This document shows positions 53,597 to 62,094 of a DNA stretch of 64,000 nucleotides, piece after piece. Below the pieces are notes generated by a model. The model made no database searches. It was not told the origin of the DNA and saw only the letters and a list, made by a program, of their open reading frames with translations. This DNA comes from an uncultured Ruminococcus sp. (GTDB lineage: Bacteria; Bacillota; Clostridia; Oscillospirales; Ruminococcaceae), in the NCBI GenBank assembly GCA_900539835.1, contig UQDR01000007.1:1-64000 (forward strand). The letters run 5' to 3'. Position 1 is the stretch's first letter. The number at the start of each line of letters is the position of its first letter. The position numbers and the translations under genes were made by a program.

Positions 53597-53723
53597 GGCA
53601 AGGATGTCCCCCGCCTCTTTAGGCGGCGGGTTCCATATTGTTATCAGCAGGAGATTGTATCTCCTACTGATAACCGCATTGCAAAGCAATGCTCTTGCCA
53701 CGTTGAATGACGGGGCAAGCCCC
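53597..53723 (+). repeat. Multi-hairpin element: IS200/IS605-type relic or cis-regulatory RNA
   Basis: GGCAAG (53597-53602) pairs with CTTGCC (53694-53699) and encloses three hairpins: a CCGCC/GGCGG stem (about 53610-53627), a long stem TTATCAG-c-AGGAGAT / ATCTCCT-a-CTGATAA (53641-53673) and GCATTGC/GCAATGC (53676-53692). A fourth, GGGGC/GCCCC (53712-53723), lies just before the ribosome binding site. The CCCGCC...GGCGG palindrome resembles those at ends of IS200/IS605 elements, but no transposase or TnpB remains. Confidence 0.6.
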
Positions 53724-53745
53724 TTATTGAACAAGGAGGATAAGA

Positions 53746-54021
53746 ATGCTTCACGGTTTAATTGACATACCTACGATTTATTATTTTCAGGAGAAAAACA
53801 TCTGGACAGGAAGTTTATTTAAAGAATTCAATTACAGGATCACTCCTGTTATTACAGATGAAAAAAAAGAAATAGTATGCGAAATCTGGTATGGAATGCT
53901 TTGTTATGATCTTGCGGAAAATTTTGAAGCTGAGCGTCATGAAGATATGACTCAAGAGGGACTGGACAAAATAATTGAATTTATAAACAGTTCGGCACTT
54001 GATTATAAAAATTCACATTAA
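53746..54021 (+). CDS. Unrecognised 91-residue protein
   Basis: A small, soluble protein with mixed composition and no signal peptide or transmembrane segment. I do not recognise a family. It begins MLHGLIDIPTIYYF and its middle has several aromatic residues (IWYGMLCY) followed by an acidic, helix-prone C-terminal half. GGAGG lies 6 nt before the ATG and a strong terminator follows, which supports a real gene. Its 5' region contains the multi-hairpin element, which may regulate it or be an insertion. Confidence 0.65.
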   Translation: MLHGLIDIPTIYYFQEKNIWTGSLFKEFNYRITPVITDEKKEIVCEIWYGMLCYDLAENFEAERHEDMTQEGLDKIIEFINSSALDYKNSH

Positions 54022-54044
54022 TAAATAAAAATCAATAAATTTAA

Positions 54045-54085
54045 AATGGCAGGCACTTAATAAAAAGTGTCTGCCATTATTTTTT
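54045..54085 (+). terminator. Terminator of the 91-residue gene
   Basis: AATGGCAGGCACTT (54045-54058) pairs with AAGTGTCTGCCATT (54065-54078), followed by ATTTTTTA. Confidence 0.9.
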
Positions 54086-54109
54086 ACAGCAATTATATTA
54101 ACCTATTTC

Positions 54110-54144
54110 AAAAACTGAAGTTTTGTTGTTCTTATAATCTTCAG
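54110..54144 (-). terminator. Terminator of the 49-residue gene
   Basis: CTGAAG (54115-54120) pairs with CTTCAG (54139-54144), followed on the minus strand by TTTTTG. The loop is long (18 nt), so it is of moderate strength. Confidence 0.6.
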
Positions 54145-54294
54145 TTAGATTCCGCACTCGTCATAATCTTTCCATTTTTCATAATGCGCTTTATCATCAA
54201 AAAACCTATAGACAAGCAAAGCTGTTGACGCAATAACAAGAAGAAGGGCACCCATTATTGCCCAAAACGATTTCTTCTGTGAATAATTTGACAT
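54145..54294 (-). CDS. Small single-pass membrane protein (49 residues)
   Basis: Too short for routine calling. After a Lys-containing N-terminus (MSNYSQKKSF) there is one transmembrane helix (about 10-30), then a charged tail of about 20 residues rich in Asp, Glu and Lys. I do not recognise a family. AAAGGA lies about 10 nt before the ATG, a full-consensus promoter lies 62 nt upstream and a terminator follows, so expression is likely. Confidence 0.7.
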   Translation of the reverse strand: MSNYSQKKSFWAIMGALLLVIASTALLVYRFFDDKAHYEKWKDYDECGI

Positions 54295-54355
54295 AACAAA
54301 ACATTCCTTTCTTTTAAATTCTATAACGGCAATTTAAAATCATTTTCTATTTAAT

Positions 54356-54384
54356 ATTATACTATGGAATCATTCGCTTGTCAA
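54356..54384 (-). promoter_or_regulatory. Consensus promoter of the 49-residue membrane protein
   Basis: Minus-strand TTGACA (54379-54384), 17-bp spacer, TATAAT (54356-54361). The -35 hexamer overlaps the stop region of the carboxypeptidase gene. Confidence 0.85.
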
Positions 54385-54956
54385 ATATAATTTTCTGAAT
54401 AAAAATGGAGAAATTCTTCTAAACACAGTCCGCTCTTTTTTATAAACTGCGCTGCTTCTGTTCCAACATATCTATAGTGCCATGGCTCATAAGAAATTCC
54501 AGTAATATGTTCTTTCAGTCTGGGATATCTTAAAATAAATCCGAAACGGTCGGCATTTTTGCACAGCCATTTTGCCTGAACAGATCTATAAAAATCATCC
54601 TCCACATCATCTGACTCTTCTCTTCCGAAATCGACAGCAAGGCCTGCGTTATGCTCGCTGTGACCCGGTCTTGCCAAGGTTTTCGCTACCTCCTTCTCTG
54701 CCTGAACAAATGAAAAGCCTTCGCTTATTTTATCTGAAACACTTTGTTCCCAAAGCATTTGCTGATAATCCTTTGTACGATAGGCTGATATTATCTTTAT
54801 ATAAACGCCGTTCTCCTTTGCTTCTTCAATCATCATAGCACACTGTCTGCATGCCTGATTCTCCAAGCATTTACCCTGCAACTCAACAAGCTCAAGTGTT
54901 TTATCAAAATCCTCCGGAACAGCATTAAATTTGTCAACAAGCATTAAGTAATCCAT
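54381..54956 (-). CDS. D-Ala-D-Ala carboxypeptidase, VanY/M15B type (cytoplasmic-looking)
   Basis: 191 residues of the M15B peptidase family. The zinc site is SEHNAGLAVDFG, with the catalytic and third-ligand region EPWHYRYVG near the C-terminus; SAYRT is the substrate-side motif. There is no signal peptide or transmembrane helix, unlike its paralogue at 56820. The start at 54956 has GGGGAGG upstream. It lies divergently from spoIIP. Confidence 0.88.
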   Translation of the reverse strand: MDYLMLVDKFNAVPEDFDKTLELVELQGKCLENQACRQCAMMIEEAKENGVYIKIISAYRTKDYQQMLWEQSVSDKISEGFSFVQAEKEVAKTLARPGHSEHNAGLAVDFGREESDDVEDDFYRSVQAKWLCKNADRFGFILRYPRLKEHITGISYEPWHYRYVGTEAAQFIKKSGLCLEEFLHFYSENYI

Positions 54957-55081
54957 AAACGCACCTCCCCGTTTCATTATTTATTATATGTAAAACATCT
55001 TAAAATGTCATAACTCTTCTTATTTCAGAATATACATTACCAAATTTGTTTTTTACGAAATAAGAAAGGACAGGTTATTTC

Positions 55082-56245
55082 ATGGATTTAAAAAGAATTT
55101 GCATGAGGTCGCTTATGGTGATTTTAGCAGTTTTTCTTGTGCCGTTAGGTGTATGGAGCTGGGGAAAGGCTTCTCCGAAAATTATGAAAGCAGCGTCTGC
55201 ATCCGCAGGGATAGCTATGGGAGATTTTGATACATTCATTTTTAACGGCGACGATGCTGCGGTGAAATTTAATACAGAAAAATACAGCACACCTGAATTT
55301 GAACAGCTTTCTATCAGCCGTCAGAGCTTATGGGATATTGACATGGCGCCTGAAGAACTGGAAACTCCCAGTAATAAGATTTATCATCCGTCTCCCAGCA
55401 AAGATGTTTTGAACGCTATTCCATATCCTGAAAACCTTAACGGAAACGATGGAGTTATTGAAAACTATCATTACGGTATTTATACAGGAGAACAATATTT
55501 CAATTTAGACAACGGCGGACAGGTAAGAAACTGCACTGAGCTTTCCAATGACATGCTTTATGGTGAAAGCCAGAAAGACTTTGACTTTGAGCTTGATCCT
55601 GACAGCAATGAGCCTCAGATTCTTATATATCACACTCATGCAACAGAAAGCTTTGAACTAACTGAAAAGAATTATTATGACAGCTCTTTTTCATGCAAGA
55701 CCACCGATCCTGAAAAAAGTATTATTGCTGTGGGAAACAAAATATGCGAACAATTAGACAAGGCGGGTATTCCTTATATACATGACACGCTTGTACATGA
55801 TTATCCCAGCTATGACGGTTCATATCAATCAAGCCGTGAAACGGTACAGGACATTTTAGAAAAATACCCTTCCATTAAAATTGCACTGGACATACACCGT
55901 GACGGAATTGAACGTGAGGACGGAACAAGACTGGCTCCTATAACGGAGATAAACGGAAAGCAAGCGGCGCAGATAATGATTATTTCCGGATGTGACGATG
56001 GAACGATGGATATGCCCAATTATTTAAAGAACTTTCATTTTGCTTCTTTCTTGCAGTCAAAGCTGGAAAGCAGCTATAGCGGGCTTACAAGGCCGATTTT
56101 GTTTGACTATCGTTTTTATAATCAAGATCTTACGACCGGTTCTCTTTTAATAGAAGTTGGAAGTCACGGAAACACTCTTGAACAGGTTAAATATACCGGA
56201 GAACTGATCGGAAAGAGTCTTTGTGAAATCATAAAAGGAAATTGA
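55082..56245 (+). CDS. spoIIP: Stage II sporulation protein P
   Basis: 387 residues. SpoIIP is a membrane-bound amidase/endopeptidase that works with SpoIID and SpoIIM to strip septal peptidoglycan during engulfment. An N-terminal membrane anchor (about 8-27) is followed by a linker and a C-terminal domain with YHTHATESF, LDIHRDG and IEVGSHGN, the zinc-amidase motifs of the family. AAAGGA is upstream. Its presence supports endospore formation. spoIIID follows 71 bp later. Confidence 0.93.
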   Translation: MDLKRICMRSLMVILAVFLVPLGVWSWGKASPKIMKAASASAGIAMGDFDTFIFNGDDAAVKFNTEKYSTPEFEQLSISRQSLWDIDMAPEELETPSNKIYHPSPSKDVLNAIPYPENLNGNDGVIENYHYGIYTGEQYFNLDNGGQVRNCTELSNDMLYGESQKDFDFELDPDSNEPQILIYHTHATESFELTEKNYYDSSFSCKTTDPEKSIIAVGNKICEQLDKAGIPYIHDTLVHDYPSYDGSYQSSRETVQDILEKYPSIKIALDIHRDGIEREDGTRLAPITEINGKQAAQIMIISGCDDGTMDMPNYLKNFHFASFLQSKLESSYSGLTRPILFDYRFYNQDLTTGSLLIEVGSHGNTLEQVKYTGELIGKSLCEIIKGN

Positions 56246-56316
56246 TCGGCATTATTTTCAAACCGTACGCATATATTTGAATTACACCAAATGTATTGGA
56301 AGGGATGATCATAGAA

Positions 56317-56589
56317 ATGGTTCAAACCGAGAAAGAACGCTCTGTTATGCTGGGCGAATATATGCTCAGTCATAAAGCGACTGTCAGGGCGACTGCACGG
56401 GAGTTCGGAATCAGCAAGTCTACGGTACATAAAGATCTGACTGACAGACTTCCAAAACTCTCTCCTCAGCTCTATAAGCAAGTAAAGGAGCTGCTTGAAG
56501 TAAATAAGCGGGAACGTCACATAAGAGGAGGACTTGCGACTAAGCATAAATATGAGGAACAACACAAACAATACATGTCTTGCAAATAA
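56317..56589 (+). CDS. spoIIID: Sporulation transcription factor SpoIIID
   Basis: 90 residues, close to the B. subtilis length. DNA-binding regulator of the mother-cell sigma-E regulon. The helix-turn-helix REFGISKSTVHKDLTDRLP is almost diagnostic, followed by the basic C-terminal ERHIRGGLATKHKY. ATG at 56317 is preferred by alignment to the family; in-frame starts also occur at 56305 and 56296 (TTG). It follows spoIIP and has its own terminator at 56663. Confidence 0.95.
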   Translation: MVQTEKERSVMLGEYMLSHKATVRATAREFGISKSTVHKDLTDRLPKLSPQLYKQVKELLEVNKRERHIRGGLATKHKYEEQHKQYMSCK

Positions 56590-56662
56590 CGGAAAAAATA
56601 AATTGACAGCTTTAATTTTCATATGCAATAAAGATTAAACGTCAAGGCAATATAAAAAACTT

Positions 56663-56707
56663 CAAAGCTGATGTTGTTATTAAAACGATGTCAGCTTTGT
56701 TTTTTTA
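56663..56707 (+). terminator. Terminator of spoIIID
   Basis: CAAAGCTGA (56663-56671) pairs with TCAGCTTTG (56691-56699), followed by TTTTTTT. Confidence 0.85.
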
Positions 56708-56725
56708 TTCACTGTAAAATTTATA

Positions 56726-56754
56726 TTGATTTAATTAGCAGGCAGTGGTATAAT
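56726..56754 (+). promoter_or_regulatory. Promoter of the membrane-anchored M15 peptidase gene
   Basis: TTGATT (56726-56731), 17-bp spacer, TATAAT (56749-56754). Confidence 0.7.
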
Positions 56755-56819
56755 TTAAAATAGAAACGACAATAATTACGTTGCAGATAATTGCAATAAA
56801 AATAAAGGATGCTGAAATA

Positions 56820-57638
56820 ATGAGTTTATATGACGATAACGATCCTATCTTTGATGAAGAAGCAAGAGCAAGACATATGAAAGAAATAAAAAAACGCCGT
56901 GCTGAACAATACAAACGAGATAGACAGCATGCCATTGCATTTCTTGTTATCTTTGCTCTCATTGTAACCGGTTCTATAGTTTACTTTGTTAATTCAGGAA
57001 GTAAAAATGACGAGAAGCAGACATCACAGCTTTCACAAAGTATTTCAGAAACTGAAAGCAACAAGCAAACTGAAAACAATGCTGCTATTCAACAGACTTC
57101 CCACAAAACCGAACAAATCGATGGTGTCACTTATATTGACGGCATTATGATCGCAAACAAAAGCTACAGCCTTCCGTCATCATTTGACCCGGGATTAGAG
57201 CCTGATGCTGAAGCGGCTTTTAATGAAATGGTACAAGCCGCAAGCAATGACGGGCTGTCATTATATATTTGCTCGGCTTACCGGAGCTATGCCGATCAGG
57301 AATATCAATATAACATTTTTGCAAATGAAAGAGGAACTCAGGCAGCTGATGAGGTATCGGCTCGTCCGGGACACTCCGAACATCAGACGGGCCTTGCCAT
57401 TGATGTTAATTCCACAGAATTCAGCTTTGAGGATACCGAAGAAGCAAAGTGGCTTGCTGAACACTGCACCGAATATGGTTTTATAATTCGTTTCCCGAAA
57501 GGAAAGGAAAAATGCACAGGCTTTGAATATGAACCATGGCATATCAGATATCTTGGAGTTGAAACTGCAAAAAAAGTAACTGAAAGCGGGCTTTGCCTTG
57601 AAGAATATCTTGGCATTACTTCTGAATATAAGGATTAG
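56820..57638 (+). CDS. Membrane-anchored D-Ala-D-Ala carboxypeptidase, VanY/M15B type
   Basis: 272 residues. A charged cytoplasmic N-terminus (about 1-40) precedes one transmembrane helix (about 41-60) and a Ser/Gln/Asn-rich linker. The catalytic domain then shows SAYRS, GHSEHQTGLAIDVN (zinc His and Asp) and EPWHIRYLG. It trims the terminal D-alanine of stem peptides outside the cell. AAAGGA lies about 10 nt before the ATG. It is the second M15B enzyme within 3 kb, on the other side of spoIIP-spoIIID. Confidence 0.9.
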   Translation: MSLYDDNDPIFDEEARARHMKEIKKRRAEQYKRDRQHAIAFLVIFALIVTGSIVYFVNSGSKNDEKQTSQLSQSISETESNKQTENNAAIQQTSHKTEQIDGVTYIDGIMIANKSYSLPSSFDPGLEPDAEAAFNEMVQAASNDGLSLYICSAYRSYADQEYQYNIFANERGTQAADEVSARPGHSEHQTGLAIDVNSTEFSFEDTEEAKWLAEHCTEYGFIIRFPKGKEKCTGFEYEPWHIRYLGVETAKKVTESGLCLEEYLGITSEYKD

Positions 57639-57675
57639 TCTCTGTAAATAAAATTTTAAAATTTCTTATCTGCTG

Positions 57676-57704
57676 TTGCAATAATTGTTTATATATTGTA
57701 TAAT
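57676..57704 (+). promoter_or_regulatory. Promoter of the PurF-like gene
   Basis: TTGCAA (57676-57681), 17-bp spacer, TATAAT (57699-57704). Confidence 0.78.
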
Positions 57705-57740
57705 TAAGTATGTAATTAATTTTTGAAAGTAGGAAGAAAA

Positions 57741-59147
57741 ATGGGCGGATTTTTTGGTGCAGTGTCAAAAAATGATTGTGTTTATGATGTTTTTTATGGA
57801 ACAGACTATCATTCACATTTAGGTACAAGACGTGCCGGCATGGTTATGCATGGAGAAAAGGGCTTTGACAGAGCCATTCATAATATTGAGAACTCTCCTT
57901 TCAGAACAAAGTTTGCAAGCGATGTTGAAGCTATGAGCGGCAATATGGGAATAGGCTGTATTTCAGATTATGAGCCTCAGCCTCTTATGGTAAGATCCCA
58001 TTTAGGGACTTATGCAATTACGACCGTCGGAAAAATAAATAATATTGATGAGCTTTTGGATTATGTTTATGAGAACGGACACACACATTTCCTTGAAATG
58101 AGCGGTGGCGAAGTAAACGCCACTGAACTGGTTGCAGCCGTTATAAACCAGAAGGACTCTATTGTTGAAGGAATTAAATCCGCACAGGATATGATCGACG
58201 GTTCCATGACCTTGATGCTTATGACAGCAGACGGAATTTATGCCGCAAGGGACAAGCTTGGCAGAACTCCTATTGCTCTCGGAAAAAAAGAAAACGGATA
58301 TTGCATTTGTTTTGAATCCTTTTCATATCTGAACTTAGGATATTCACATTATCGTGAGCTGGGTCCTGCTGAAATTGTATTTGTAACTTCTGATGAAGTC
58401 AAGACAGTTTCAGAGCCTCAAAAGAAAATGAAGATATGCTCTTTTCTTTGGGTTTATTATGGTTATCCATGCTCTTCTTATGAAGGCGTAAGCGTAGAGG
58501 AAATGAGATATAACTGCGGAGCTATGTTAGCTCAGAGAGATAATGTAAAGCCTGATTTGGTTGCCGGTGTTCCTGATTCAGGAACTGCTCATGCGGTAGG
58601 ATATTCAAACTATTCAAAGATTCCGTTTGCAAGACCTTTTATTAAATATACTCCCACTTGGCCACGTTCTTTTATGCCGCCTAATCAGTCACAGAGAAAC
58701 CGCATCGCAAAAATGAAGCTTATTCCGGTAGATTCACTGATAAAAGACAAGAGCCTGCTTCTTATAGACGATTCTATTGTAAGAGGCACTCAGCTAAGAG
58801 AAACAACAGAATTTCTTTATCAGAGCGGTGCTAAAGAGGTTCATATCAGACCTGCGTGTCCTCCGCTATTATTCGGATGTAAATATCTTAATTTCTCACG
58901 TTCAACTTCAGAAATGGATTTGATTGCAAGACGTGTAATTGCAAGACGTGAAGGTGACAATGTATCTGAAGAAGTGCTGAAGGACTATGCTGACCCAAAC
59001 AGCAAGAACTATGCTGAAATGCTGGAAGAAATCCGCAAGGAGCTTAATTTTACTTCACTCAGATATCACCGGCTTGACGATATGATTAAATCTATAGGAA
59101 TTGATCCTGAGTGCTTATGCACTTACTGCTGGAGCGGAAAGGAATAA
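57741..59147 (+). CDS. Amidophosphoribosyltransferase-like protein without the N-terminal Cys
   Basis: 468 residues with the PurF two-domain layout: an N-terminal Ntn-type glutaminase-like domain (about 1-230) and a C-terminal phosphoribosyltransferase domain with the PRPP motif LLLIDDSIVRGTQLR. True PurF begins with a catalytic Cys in CGI(F/V)G; here the N-terminus reads MGGFFGAVS, so glutaminase chemistry by that residue is impossible. The C-terminal CLCTYCWSGKE is also distinctive. It is probably a paralogue of PurF; a use of free ammonia or a regulatory role is inference. It is monocistronic. Confidence 0.85.
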   Translation: MGGFFGAVSKNDCVYDVFYGTDYHSHLGTRRAGMVMHGEKGFDRAIHNIENSPFRTKFASDVEAMSGNMGIGCISDYEPQPLMVRSHLGTYAITTVGKINNIDELLDYVYENGHTHFLEMSGGEVNATELVAAVINQKDSIVEGIKSAQDMIDGSMTLMLMTADGIYAARDKLGRTPIALGKKENGYCICFESFSYLNLGYSHYRELGPAEIVFVTSDEVKTVSEPQKKMKICSFLWVYYGYPCSSYEGVSVEEMRYNCGAMLAQRDNVKPDLVAGVPDSGTAHAVGYSNYSKIPFARPFIKYTPTWPRSFMPPNQSQRNRIAKMKLIPVDSLIKDKSLLLIDDSIVRGTQLRETTEFLYQSGAKEVHIRPACPPLLFGCKYLNFSRSTSEMDLIARRVIARREGDNVSEEVLKDYADPNSKNYAEMLEEIRKELNFTSLRYHRLDDMIKSIGIDPECLCTYCWSGKE

Positions 59148-59179
59148 TTTCAGATAGATATTATTAAATGCACATTAAA

Positions 59180-59209
59180 AAACGCTTTCGGAAAACCGAA
59201 AGCGTTTTT
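59180..59209. terminator. Bidirectional terminator between the PurF-like gene and pullulanase
   Basis: AAACGCTTTCGG (59180-59191) pairs with CCGAAAGCGTTT (59196-59207), with T-tracts on both strands. It ends two convergent genes. Confidence 0.9.
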
Positions 59210-61171
59210 CTATTTATCTGCTATTTTCTTAAGGACAACTGCTGAAATTGGAGGAAGAATATAATTCCCGCTTATAGGAAACTTATTCATTTTCCCCTTT
59301 TCATTCAGCCGAATATAAAATCTCCCCTCCGGCACATGAATATTTCTACTGTCATCATACGGATTAAAGGCAATAAACAAGCAGTTGTTTTCATCTGTCA
59401 AGGTATATGCGATTAAATTTTCATCGCCTGTATCAATAAATTTTAAACAGCGTTCCACGTCTTCTTTTTTTGACAGACGGAGCAAAGGATTATTCTTTCT
59501 TACTCTTATAAGAGCCTTATAATATTCAAATACGTCAATATTTTCTACCTTTTCATTCCATTTAACAGCATTTGTATAATCCGGTGCATTATAGCTGTCA
59601 TGGCTGAAGATATTTATATCGTTTGGTTTTTCGCCGTCTTTTAATAGCCTTGGCTTGGAACGAAGAAAGTCCTGTCCAAGCTGTATAAAGGGAACTCCTT
59701 GCGAAAGCATTAAAATTGCCGCAGCCAGTTTATCCATTTTAACACGGTCTTCTCTTAACCTATCCTTAGCGGATATTGCAAGCTTATCCCACAGGGTATT
59801 ATTATCATGAGCCTCACAATAATTTATCGTCTGGGTTGGTTCAAATGCCCAGCAGGCGTCGTTTGCCGTGTTTAGCTGCCAATGAGGTACAGAACCTGCG
59901 ATTCCACGTTTTAAAATATTGGCTGTTCCTCTGTTTCCGCTGACATACCCAGTATCTTTTACATTAAATGTACCACCTTTTATTGCATCACGAAGATTGT
60001 CGTTAAACAAACCGACTCTTCCGAAGCTATAGGAATTGAATTTATAGGCAAGCTTGTCATATGGAAGCGGAGATTCGCCCCCTGTCCATCCCTCGCCATA
60101 CATAAGCAGAGTTGGGTCAAATTTATTAAGCTCGTCACGAATAAGATTGACTGTTTCAATATCATGAAGCCCCATTAAATCAAATCTGAAGCCGTCAAGC
60201 TTATACTCCGTGGCAAGATATTTTAATGAATTAATCATAAATCGCCTCATCATAAGATGTTCAGAAGCAGTTTCATTGCCGCAGCCTGAGCCGTTTGAAA
60301 AATCTCCGTCCTTATTGAGTCGATGATAATAATACGGAAAAGATTTATGAAAAGCAGATTCCTCTGTAAAATAAGTATGATTATAAACCACATCCATAAT
60401 AACGCCGATTCCGTTCTTATGCAGTGCCATTATCAGCTGTTTAAACTCATTGATACGTCTTTTAGGGTCAGAAGCATCGGTGGAATAAGACCCCTCAAGG
60501 CAATTATAATTTTTAGGGTCATATCCCCAGTTATACTGAGCTTTATGGGGCTTGCTTTCATCTACTGTTGCATAATCAAACACCGGAAGAAGATGCACAT
60601 GAGTTATACCCAATTCTTTCAGGTGATCAAGGCAAGTAGTAACATTCTCATACTTAGTTCCCTCTTCAGTAAAAGCAAGGAACTTTCCCTTATTCCAATA
60701 AGGTATACCGCTTGAGCTGTCGGCAGAAAAATCCCTGACATGACATTCATATATCACTGCGTCACAGGGCGAAGCACACTTGGGTCTTTCAAACTTTTCC
60801 CAGCCGTAAGGATTAGTTTTGGTCATATCCAGAACCGCTCCCCTATTTCCGTTCACGCCGCAAGCCTTAGCATAGATATCAATAGTTTCATACCTTGTCT
60901 TATAGTCAAACTCATATGTGAAGGTATAAAAATCGCCGTCAATATTTCTTAAAAGTTCAACGAACCACACCCCATGCATATGCCTTTCAAGGGGGAGAGT
61001 TTCAATTAAATTATCTCCCTCGCCGTCGATATAAAGATTAAGATATACTGCTGTTGCCAACGGCGACCATGTTCTGAACTGTGTTTTTCCGTCTCTAAAA
61101 ACAACGCCCAGATCATTTCCATCATAGGCGTTGTTTTTATCGAATTCTTCATAATTCGTTATTTTATACAT
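59210..61171 (-). CDS. Type I pullulanase (GH13)
   Basis: 653 residues. It cuts alpha-1,6 branches in pullulan, glycogen or amylopectin fragments. The type I signature YNWGYDP is present. The GH13 regions are DVVYNH, GFRFDLMG (nucleophile Asp), YGEGW (acid/base Glu) and CEAHDN. An N-terminal CBM48-like domain precedes the barrel. There is no signal peptide, so it acts inside the cell on imported glucans or glycogen. It is 21 bp after psd on the same strand. Confidence 0.92.
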   Translation of the reverse strand: MYKITNYEEFDKNNAYDGNDLGVVFRDGKTQFRTWSPLATAVYLNLYIDGEGDNLIETLPLERHMHGVWFVELLRNIDGDFYTFTYEFDYKTRYETIDIYAKACGVNGNRGAVLDMTKTNPYGWEKFERPKCASPCDAVIYECHVRDFSADSSSGIPYWNKGKFLAFTEEGTKYENVTTCLDHLKELGITHVHLLPVFDYATVDESKPHKAQYNWGYDPKNYNCLEGSYSTDASDPKRRINEFKQLIMALHKNGIGVIMDVVYNHTYFTEESAFHKSFPYYYHRLNKDGDFSNGSGCGNETASEHLMMRRFMINSLKYLATEYKLDGFRFDLMGLHDIETVNLIRDELNKFDPTLLMYGEGWTGGESPLPYDKLAYKFNSYSFGRVGLFNDNLRDAIKGGTFNVKDTGYVSGNRGTANILKRGIAGSVPHWQLNTANDACWAFEPTQTINYCEAHDNNTLWDKLAISAKDRLREDRVKMDKLAAAILMLSQGVPFIQLGQDFLRSKPRLLKDGEKPNDINIFSHDSYNAPDYTNAVKWNEKVENIDVFEYYKALIRVRKNNPLLRLSKKEDVERCLKFIDTGDENLIAYTLTDENNCLFIAFNPYDDSRNIHVPEGRFYIRLNEKGKMNKFPISGNYILPPISAVVLKKIADK

Positions 61172-61192
61172 TTATATTGAACTCCTTGAAAA

Positions 61193-62062
61193 TTAAATTA
61201 AGCTTTCGCCCAAGACATCACCCTGTTTTACAACCGTTTCAAAACCTTCACGGGTATTTTCCAAAAAGTCATTACAGACCCTAACCTTATCTTTTTCAAC
61301 AAGCAAAATAACCGTTGAACCGCCGAACTCAAAGAACCCTTTTTCTTCTCCCTTAAAAACAGTGCATTTACTTATCACATCATTTGTAATTTTTCCGACC
61401 ATAAGCGCTCCGACTTCCATTTGAATAATATCGCCGAATTTAGGACTTCTGATCATACAATATTCACGGGAATTCTCCAAATATACAGGGAGATATTTTG
61501 ACACAACCGGATTAACTGTATGCAGGACACCTTTTATTTTTCTGTTATGGCTTTTTACACCGCTGCATGGATAGCTATATCTATGATAATCGTCCACAGA
61601 CAGCCTTATAATAAGAGCAACTCCGCCGTTATATCTATCCGCAAGCTTACTGTCTCTCAGCAATGACTGCACGGAATACACTGAATTTTTCACCACGAAC
61701 ATACTAGAATTTGTTATCTCATAAGCTGATATTTTTCCGTCGCAAGGCGAGCATAAAAGATTCTCGTCTTTAGTAAAAAATCTTTTATCAGGTTTAATCT
61801 TTCTTGTAAAAAAATCATTAAAGGACTTAAATTCCCTATCCTCATATTCAGACAAATCTATGTTATTTTTCTTGGCAAATGCATCAACAGCTTTGACTGA
61901 AATCCCACTGTTAAGTAATACTCGTGAAGCCTTTGAAAATACAGGATTTCCGAGAAACTTCATTAGGGCTCTGCCCCATACAGAACCATATACATCAGCA
62001 AGGAATTTATCCTGACCTGTGGTTTTTTCATATTCATTTCCTTGTCTATCACGATACTTCAC
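61193..62062 (-). CDS. psd: Phosphatidylserine decarboxylase proenzyme
   Basis: 289 residues. It makes phosphatidylethanolamine by decarboxylating phosphatidylserine. The self-cleavage site is GGST near the C-terminus (usual form LGST/GST), where the Ser becomes the pyruvoyl cofactor. YHRYSYPCSG and PSFGDI-like GDIIQ are also present. The start is GTG at 62062, with AAGGAG upstream. It lies next to pssA, which makes its substrate. Confidence 0.93.
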   Translation of the reverse strand: MKYRDRQGNEYEKTTGQDKFLADVYGSVWGRALMKFLGNPVFSKASRVLLNSGISVKAVDAFAKKNNIDLSEYEDREFKSFNDFFTRKIKPDKRFFTKDENLLCSPCDGKISAYEITNSSMFVVKNSVYSVQSLLRDSKLADRYNGGVALIIRLSVDDYHRYSYPCSGVKSHNRKIKGVLHTVNPVVSKYLPVYLENSREYCMIRSPKFGDIIQMEVGALMVGKITNDVISKCTVFKGEEKGFFEFGGSTVILLVEKDKVRVCNDFLENTREGFETVVKQGDVLGESLI

Positions 62063-62094
62063 TAAACTCTCTCCTTAATTCACAAACAGCTCAG

